Origin: Neoechinorhynchus agilis | Taxonomy: Eukaryota; Acanthocephala | Assembly (NCBI GenBank): GCA_051530055.1 | Contig: CM121341.1 | Span: forward strand, 19,034,001-19,098,000 | Length of the DNA stretch: 64,000 bases | Reading direction: 5' to 3' | Position numbers and translations under genes: made by a program | Part shown: positions 57,364 to 64,000 of the stretch, piece after piece | Numbering within the stretch: the first letter of the stretch is position 1 | Layout: every line of letters starts with the position of its first letter | Notes under the pieces: generated by a model | The model's input: the letters and a program-made list of their open reading frames with translations, nothing else | Database searches by the model: none | Told to the model about the DNA's origin: nothing

Positions 57364-58317
57364 TCAAATTAAAATGCTTGATTTTACGTTAAATATATTT
57401 TTCGGGCAGATATTGACCGACGTGGTCTCAGAATCTTGCACACTGCTGCGACTTTTTGTCGTCTTCATAGTGTAAACGATTGTTAGCTTGTGAGAGTGTC
57501 GTCCTAGGTATCTCCGGAGCATCCGATCATAACGTGGACATGGAAATGTTGGTGGAGATTTCTGTTTTTCCATTTCTTCCTTTTTCTGATTCTCGTAGAC
57601 TTCTATTAGATCTTGACAACAGAGAGAATTTCGCAAGAGTAATTTTTTTAGTGAGCCTTTCAAGCTCTTTCCCGGGGTTCCTCTTGGACGGTGGCCGTTT
57701 TCAATTTCTCCGGATAGAATCTGCTTCAAAAGGCCGGTGTTAAGGCGGCGTTGGATACGTCCAATCAAGTGGAATTGGTGCTTCAAACTCATACCTAAAA
57801 TACTTGCGATTTTATATTGTTTATCCTATCTTCCCACTTTACTCAAGCGTTCAAGATTGTTGATTTGTTTTCTATAAAGTGTCCATCTTTCACAGCCATA
57901 TAAAAGAGTTGATAGGACAACAGCCGTCCGCTATTTGAAAACAGGATTGTATAGACGACAATACGCAACGCGAGAGGCTCACATTCTACTCTGGCTATCT
58001 GGAGTGAGATCGTTGTTACTGGTGATGCTGCTGCCACGATAGCATAATCTTCCGACTCTTTCTACCGGTTGGTTGTTGCTGTGTAGTGCTCCTTGAAGGA
58101 AGTCTCGGGAAATTGGCTGAATCATGTGCTTAGTTTCATCGACGTTCACTAATAGCCCGGCCACATTGTACGCGTTAGTGAACAGATCCGTGCTGCTGTG
58201 AAGATCGTCCAAGGATGTTGCTAGAACTTCATTTTCATGAACGTACTGTAGCTCTGTTACATTGATGGAGAATGTTTTCGAGATCGATTTCAGACATCTG
58301 AGATTGAACAGCACCAA
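57364..58317 (-). mobile_element. LINE remnant, RT C-terminal part
   Basis: Minus strand. From 58,317: TELQYVHENEVLATSLDDLH, where LQYADD-type RT catalytic sequence is expected, then STDLFTNAYNVAGLLVNVDE and LTPDSQSRM; further down HLIGRIQRRLNTGLLKQILS and GHRPRGTPGKSLKGSLKKLL (57,780-57,640), the usual end of RTE/CR1-type ORF2 ('R.l...G.R..G.P..R.kD.lk..L'). The catalytic aspartates are changed and the frame is broken, so it is inactive. Confidence 0.75.
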
Positions 58318-58426
58318 ATTTGTTTATGGAATGTTTACTTGAGATTGGCTAACTTTGATCCGAAAGAATTTACTTCTTTTGAATCGTTGATGGTTGTTTG
58401 TACTTGTGTTTAGCCGATATTTTAGA

Positions 58427-60436
58427 ATGTTTGGGAACTTTTCTAAGACTTTGGTTCAATCTAGCGGAGGTGGCTTGTTCGGTAGCAGTGCAGTGCCAAA
58501 AACAACGGCTTCAACGTCCAATAGCATTTTTGGTATGAGCTCGCTGGCGACCCCTGCTGCTCGTGGCACAACGGTTAAATTTGAACCTGTTACGCTGACT
58601 GAGATGGTCAAAAAAGGGAATACGAATGTGAAACAAAACTTAAAGTACATGTCAGTCTGTTTTATGAAGAATTATGAGAGTAAAAGCATTGAGGAACTAA
58701 GATGGGAGGATTATGATGATGGAAGGAAGGGGAAGCCTGTGCCTACGACAACTGCTCCTTCATTGGCTATAACACCGAGTAGTGGACTTTTTGGCGCTAC
58801 TGTGGCAACTCCAACGCCCGCTACTACTACATCTTCTACTAGCTTATTCGGTTCTACATTTACGTCTGGATTCGGTACTAGCAGCACAGGTGGAAACTTC
58901 TTTAAGTCAGCCACAACTCCTGCAACGACCACAACTAGTTCATTGTTTGGTGCATCAAAACCAAGCATTTTCGGATCCACGATAACGCCCGCGGCTACCA
59001 CTACTTCGTCATCTTTATTTGGATTTGGCGTCAATAAACCATTTGGTGCTACTTCTACGACTACTGCGTCTTTAACTCCGTTCGGGTTTGGATCAACTTC
59101 AGCAGCAGCAACTACTACCACGAGCTCTCTCTTCGGTTCGTCCATCTTTGGCGGATCTTCGTCAACTGCACTAACAGCGAGCAAACCCTCTGGACTATTT
59201 GGAGGGTTCGCATCGTCAACTACGACCGCGACGTCAACGCCAAGTTTGTTCGCTTCTTCATTTTCAACGCCTGCAACCACACAATCAAGCTTGTTTGGAA
59301 CAACTACGGGCAGTGTCTTTGGCTCAAATTCCATAGCGACACCTGCTGGAGCTTTTGGAGCAAGTTCGTTGTTCGCATCAAAGCCTCTATCTCTTGCCAC
59401 TTCAGCCCCGGTCATTGCTTCGACCCCAGTAACCACGACTCCATCGCGATCACCACAGGAAATCGCACGAAAAATGCTCCATCATGTTCATTCGCTTCCA
59501 TATCGCGCACTCTACGAAAATAAAGAATTTCATAAGTACCAGCAAGAAATGATGGAAGCCAAGGAGCGGATGAACGAGCCCTTAAAACTAAAACCTCTTA
59601 TTTCTTCCTTCGCGCCGAGCACCCCTAGCATCATCAACAAATCAATCGATGTCTATCTTAAGTCGAAGAATCAAAGTCGATATTCCGATAATTTCAAACA
59701 GAATACAGTGCCCGTTTTGCGACCCATTGCTCCAAACTTTAGGCGACTTGTCTTGGAACCTTTTGTCGATGAAGTAGATAATGGACAAGATGAGATTTCA
59801 GGTACTTTTGATGAACAAAATACACTTCTTTCACGTCCTGTTGTTACCCTGACAAGACCAGACTATTATACGGAACCACCGTTAAAAAGAGAAGATCAGA
59901 CATTTTGGTAACCTTTCCATTAGTTTTGCCTATCAGAAATCGGTTTAAATCTCTTTGTATGCAGTAAGCGTCACCGGCTTACTTTCATTTGATCGAAATC
60001 GATGCCTCTTTTTATCTTCGTTTGATCTTTTTGAATAGATGAACTTAGTGTGGATCCGATAACTGGCAAATGTATGGTTCGCGACTTTACAGTCCACCGA
60101 CGTGCAGTGGGATCGATTCGGTGGCCCGGAGTGACCGATGTACGGAACATGAATCTGGACGAGATTGTGTCAATTGAACACATGGAGATATTCGTGTATC
60201 CTTCTGGTACTGAACGGCCCATGGTTGGTGACGGTCTCAATAAACCGGCGTTCGTAACGCTCCATGGAGTGTTCCCATTTGATGATGCGAGGAATGAGTT
60301 TGTAAAGGACCCAGAAGCTATCAAAATAATGGAGTTTCCCAAGTACGTCGAGGAGCAGACTGAACTAATGCCGGCCCAATTCATTACTTATGATAATTTA
60401 CGAGGTACGTGGGTCTTTAAAGTCAATCACTTTTGA
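58427..60436 (+). CDS. NUP98: Nucleoporin NUP98, ends at the autocleavage site
   Basis: FG nucleoporin of the pore's permeability barrier and mRNA export. ATG 58,427 (MFGNFSKTLVQSS). GLEBS motif for RAE1 binding at residues about 45-105 (GTTVKFEP ... MKNYESKSIEELRWEDYDDG), then about 250 residues of FG/GLFG repeats, a linker, and in exon 2 (60,039-60,436) the C-terminal autoproteolytic domain (CMVRDFTVHRRAVGSI, NLNLDEIV-like NMNLDEIVSIEHM, GLNKPAFVTLHGVFP). Its last residues are TWVFKVNHF followed by TGA, i.e. the stop replaces the Ser/Lys-starting peptide after the HF|S cleavage point. Exons join in frame with family-matching length only if a 150 nt GA-AG intron (59,889-60,038) is removed. 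AATAAA near 60,568. Confidence 0.93.
59889..60038 (+). other. Non-canonical GA-AG intron of NUP98
   Basis: Begins GAGAAGATCAG and ends TTTTTGAATAG. Using this donor, exon 1 ends CCG TTA AAA A and exon 2 begins AT GAA CTT, giving EPPLKNELSVDPITGKC, the same length as human IPSMDDLAKITNEKGEC between the YYT and C[IM]V landmarks. The only nearby GT (59,905) would give a stop codon with the same acceptor. Confidence 0.6.
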
Positions 60437-60439
60437 AAA

Positions 60440-61060
60440 AAGGCCTTAGTTTTTGAACAACAACTTTAATGGAAGGTGATGATGCTGCATCTGTCGCAAG
60501 GTTTGAACAGTCACAATGAACATGCCAGATCATCACGCTGATTTAAACATAATATAGCAGAATCGAAATAAAGCCCTCATTTCACCGGCTGTATCCATCT
60601 GGGTTTTGTTTATTTTGACCGTAAACTATAGATTCACCACGCCATTTTCACATAACGAATCTGACAATGTACAAAAAGCGTTATTTTAAACATTCGGTGT
60701 CACATCAAGAGTTCAAGAATTTCTCATTGTGTGCAAAAGGTATTGGAATAGTTCTACAGTTCACGGTTTGAAAACGTTTTAACACACAACAACTTCAGCC
60801 TATGAATTGTGTTTTGTTACCCAATAGAGAAAACTGCCCTGCACTGATAACCACCAATCTCCAAAATAACGAGCCACATTCATTAAACCCAGTTAGAGTC
60901 GTTCGGCGTTTCTGTTGAGGTAGTTATAATTTTTTCTTTAAAAATAGTGCAAAGCAGCCTTCAACGGCACTTTTTGAACACCGAAAATCTCACTGCACTA
61001 TTACAAGCCTTGTAAAACATCCCAATATTGCTATGACAAACACTAGTCACCTACATTTTT
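60440..61060. other. 3' flank of NUP98, nothing else recognised
   Basis: Contains the NUP98 polyadenylation signal (AATAAA near 60,568). No coding region is supported. No NUP96 continuation is found here on either strand. Confidence 0.5.
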
Positions 61061-61142
61061 GTGGTAGGTGGCGCTCGAAGCCGAATTGGCTGGTTCAGGA
61101 CAAAACATATCATGACTGACTCCTCCCTGCTCTCTTTTGCCG

Positions 61143-61268
61143 TCATCACCAAGGAACCCGGAGCAGTGGTACCGCTAACCCTCGGCCTTCGGGAAGGTCG
61201 ATCTGCTGCTCTCGCGTCAAGTGTCAGCGGCATCAGCGCTCGCACTGCTCTGAGTCCCTTGGTGATGA
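61143..61268. repeat. G+C-rich imperfect hairpin element
   Basis: TCATCACCAAGG (61,143-61,154) pairs with 61,257-61,268, and after six unpaired bases on each side GAGCAGTG (61,161-61,168) pairs with 61,243-61,250. The 126 bp stretch is much richer in G+C than its surroundings. Likely a small inverted-repeat transposon remnant; no target duplication identified. Open frames across it on both strands are probably incidental. Confidence 0.5.
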
Positions 61269-61321
61269 AGACATTTGTTTACCAAGCCAACAACTTCCAC
61301 TGCTGATTGCTTTATCTTTAT

Positions 61322-61640
61322 CCCCAGGTCAGCAACCGCCGGTAACATTGACAAGTTAGCGTTGTATGAGCGGTGTATAAAGGAAAACAACACCACGATG
61401 TTCCCAAAGCTCCATGTTTCATTGCAGGACCAGGCTTTTGCCCAACCATTGATTCATGAGATCTGCCTACACCTGAACAGAGTTCAAAAACACTTGCAAA
61501 ACTTATTCTCCGACTGTCAACCCGAGAAACACGTTTGGGTGGTGAAGCCGTTTACCGTTGCAGAGGACGCTATTCCAGATGAAGAGTTCCTAATGAAATT
61601 ATGCAAAAGAAACAAGTTCAGCCGTCATAAAATAAATTAG
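61322..61640 (+). mobile_element. hAT-like transposase-derived fragment
   Basis: Plus strand frame reads NIDKLALYERCIKENNTTMF, PKLHVSLQDQ, LIHEICLHLNRVQKHLQNLF and VVKPFTVAEDAIPDEEFLMK, to a stop at 61,640. The pattern (FP.L.......I..HL..L...F..yFp.....WV..PF) is typical of the region just before the C-terminal dimerisation part of hAT-type transposases and the SCAN/GTF2IRD2-like proteins derived from them. The catalytic part is not present; an acceptor-like CCCCAG precedes it, so it could also be the last exon of a domesticated gene. Tentative. Confidence 0.4.
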
Positions 61641-61990
61641 CAATGGACTCTAATTGCCTAATGATGGGAAATAAAAAAGATACTGTACTCAACTGCTTCT
61701 TATATCGCCTTTTTTCTAATATGTGCTTGAACCGCACCGTCTAATTAATTGTACGCAAAACACGAATTACATTTTCCCAGGTATATTTTCGGTTTCTAAG
61801 GTGGGTTCACTATCGCAAATCAACTTTGGGTCGTGACCACAAAAAGGTATTTAAACCTATCACGTGGTTCGAATGTTCCCAAGGATACATGACTCCTCTA
61901 CTTTGAACAATAAAATGTATTATTATAATTTCTTGCGCAACGAATCTCTAACGCATCCTTAAGAAATCACGTTTTTAATTTCTCTTGAAT
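61641..61990. other. Convergent 3' region before VPS16
   Basis: A+T-rich spacer between a plus-strand fragment and the minus-strand VPS16 3' end. AATAAA-type signals occur on both strands (near 61,670 plus; near 61,909 an ATTTTATTG on minus). Confidence 0.4.
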
Positions 61991-61993
61991 TTT

Positions 61994-64000
61994 TCAACCA
62001 TCAGACATTGCGTTCTTTACAATACTTTTCCTTACGATTCGATCTTGGAGATCTAGACGTAATCGGATGGCCATTTCTGACGCTTCTTTGCTTTCACCCA
62101 TCGCAATAAGGCATTCGACCTTTTCTCTAGAGTCCTTCAAATTGTTCATGTACTCGTAAGCTTTGTCGTAATGACCGAACTTTATTGCTAAGTAAACCAA
62201 CTCCTATTGCTGGATATTATAAACAAGACAAAAGAAACGAGCCTCGTAGCCTAGGAATGCTTGCTTCTTTATCGGGACATAATGCTCGAAGCTCGTAAAG
62301 TCATTAAGTTCGAAACAATATTTTGCCATGCATTTTAAATATCTAAATTGATTAAATTGTATAAACGCACATATCAAACTAGTTACCTAATTTCGTTGAT
62401 GGGTACTTGTTGAGCTTTTGAATACTGTTTTGAACACAATAAGCGATCGAGTGTTTGTTGCGCCGTAAGACCTCTGTCAATTTTGTGCTCAGACTGAAAT
62501 TTAAACAGTTTTATTTCATCTTCAAGAATCTAGACGTAATGTAAAGGCGGGAATGTTTCGACTTCAATGTCTTCATCGGACGTTCACCTGTAAAATCAAA
62601 GAATTATCCTTCAGCATCTCTTGGCATTTTGTGAGCAATGTCTTCTTATCAGTAGAACCGTAATTGCGTTCTATAAGCAATGAGTTTTCTTGAAACATAA
62701 GTGGACCATTTTTTCCGATTCCAAGTGAAAATGCTATTAATTCAAACGCTTCGTCCGTTCGCATATTTAACGTAGAGTTTGCAAAAGCATTAAGATGACG
62801 TACAACTAGTTAAATTCTTTAAAAAATTCTACATTTTAAAGTTTTGTAGGAGATTTGTAAACACTGAAAAATTCTGCAAATAACAATCCGTGTTTTAAAG
62901 AACACAACTAAGGAGTCTAAATTTTTTAGAAATCCGTGTTTTCAAATTTAATGCTTTTATCTGTAAACCTCAATTGGCGTAACTGTTCCGAATTTAAATT
63001 TATTCAATTGACGACACATCTGAAGGAGCTTCATTATGCAATATTAAATTTCTACGTACTTACGTCGATATAGAAGTTTTGTGAAAATTGATTTTTGAGT
63101 GTCTTTAACGTATTTTCTCCGAGTTTCACTGAGACCCCTGCTATTGAGCCGAAATCTCTAAATTCCTCCGATATCATCAAAGCATCTTTATAGTTGAAAG
63201 ATTTTAAGAGCAGGGGGATTCTCTTCGATTTAAGCGTTTCGAGTTGGAGAATTTCGCGTACAAGATTATTTTTTGAATGTTCACATGCGACCGAGGCAAA
63301 ATCAACATAGCTCAGTAATTTCGGAATCTTTTTTAAATATTCACTAGCTGCAGTGACTAAGTCGTCGTTAGATTTACTTCTTTTGCTAATCTGCATGCAC
63401 GATAATGTCAGGGTTCGGCGAAATTGCGTACACATACCAATTCTCTAAACCACTCTTGTGCCACATATCGAACTTTATCTTCGTTTAACGAATTCAGTGC
63501 CATTTCTTGCGCAATCGAATAAAGCTTACAGGACAGTAAGCGATTAATAATGCCATTGATTCCGACGTCCATAAATCTATATGTAAAAACTAATGATGGT
63601 ATTATTGAACGCGATATTACTGGTCATATGAAATTGGAGCTCGGAGAATGTCTCGGGTGATATTTATAGCAATTAGGATGCTGATTGCATCGCTAATAGA
63701 ATCAGTTCTTGTTAAGATTGAATCCATGTTAAGTATTCTGGCAAAGGAAGCGGCATGTAAATAATCAAGCTGCTCGGTTTTAGTCCAGCTTTTTCAAGAA
63801 GGCGAGTCTTGTATAGGAGCAAAAAATAGTCAGAAAAATTGTAGGACAAAAGTCGTAAAAACCCAAGTTCCCTACGAAGACGTCATCTTTTAAGTGCTGC
63901 AATTATACAAGACTCAATTGCTTCGTCCATATGATTGCTTATTGTCATAATAGCATCACTGCACTTCGAATCTTTTGACTGGAAAACAAGTCAAAGAACG
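61994..64000 (-). CDS. VPS16: VPS16, HOPS/CORVET core subunit (C-terminal half)
   Basis: Core subunit of the HOPS and CORVET tethering complexes for endosome-lysosome fusion. Minus strand, continuing beyond the right edge. Pieces in order: MDEAIESCIIAA (near 63,925; human LDKAVQDCIMAA), a segment near 63,740-63,630, GINGIINRLLSCKLYSIAQE (63,590-63,450; human VLLDRLVLRRLYPLAIQ), FASVACEHSKNNLVREILQL and IPLLLKSFNYKDALMI (63,435-63,060), DEAFELIAFSLG ... LILQ (62,755-62,588), a 58 nt GT-AG intron (62,530-62,587), FKFQSEHKIDRGLTAQQTLD, a 44 nt GT-AG intron (62,343-62,386), DFTSFEHYVPIKKQAFLGYE (human [20 protein letters not shown]), a 39 nt GC-AG intron (62,204-62,242), and ELVYLAIKFGHYDKAYEYMN to the stop at 61,994. 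The last intron must be removed because it carries an in-frame TAG. Confidence 0.87.
62204..62242 (-). other. Non-canonical short intron of VPS16
   Basis: On the minus strand the exon ends GGCTACGAG and resumes GAGTTGGTT. Removing GCTCG...AATAG (39 nt) makes GYEELVYLAIKFGHYDKAYEY, equal in length to human [21 protein letters not shown]. Because GAG is on both sides, a 42 nt GA-AG intron is equally possible. No in-frame GT donor gives the family length. Confidence 0.55.

Noticed and set aside
58711-59436. Long minus-strand Val/Glu/Pro-rich frame opposite NUP98
   Set aside because: It is the mirror of the FG/Thr/Ser-rich repeats of NUP98, with no family of its own.

Overview
The window is animal nuclear DNA: A+T-rich, with spliced genes, the standard code and weak splice acceptors. 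It looks compact. Clearly placeable introns are only 41-58 nt long (NDUFA9: 46, 51, 48, 49 and 41 nt; VPS16: 58 and 44 nt). Several other introns can be placed in frame only if they begin with GA, GC or GG instead of GT (NUP98, VPS16, TAF1B). Introns near 47 nt plus G*-AG introns are known from appendicularian tunicates, so such an animal fits, but this is an inference and I cannot name the species.

Layout. 1-11,020 is a satellite array with a unit of about 824 bp. 12.1-12.5 kb holds an old inverted duplicate. 13.2-14.3 kb is an AHA1-type Hsp90 co-chaperone (minus). 15.1-30.4 kb is a giant palindrome: two near-identical arms carry a hexokinase gene and a CAP/SCP secreted-protein gene, around a 5.7 kb centre holding NDUFA9 and a LINE fragment. 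Only the right arm keeps a coiled-coil gene; the left arm has lost it. 30.5-41.9 kb is a graveyard of LINE and Penelope-like pieces, including a 3.25 kb RTE-like element nested in an older LINE and flanked by a 12 bp target-site duplication. 41.9-43.8 kb is a third, 5'-truncated hexokinase + CAP copy; 45.1-46.0 kb is an older CAP paralogue.

From 46.5 kb to the end come housekeeping genes: TAF1B-like Pol I factor (minus; a hairpin MITE sits in one intron), GAR1 (plus), then a 5.5 kb tandem array of about 141 bp units, NUP98 (plus), a hAT-like fragment and the C-terminal half of VPS16 (minus, running off the end).

Three signals stand out. (1) Nearly every unit of the array after GAR1 carries a complete box C/D snoRNA signature (terminal stem, C box, D'-like box, C' box, D box) within 72 nt, so this may be a large snoRNA cluster. 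(2) NUP98 stops exactly at the residue where other animals' NUP98-NUP96 precursor cleaves itself, so it would be made mature without autoproteolysis. (3) Several conserved genes appear to use non-GT introns. Several genes work in ribosome production (GAR1, TAF1B, possibly the C/D array), but they are not an operon by any evidence seen here. All calls are from reading the sequence; no search was run.
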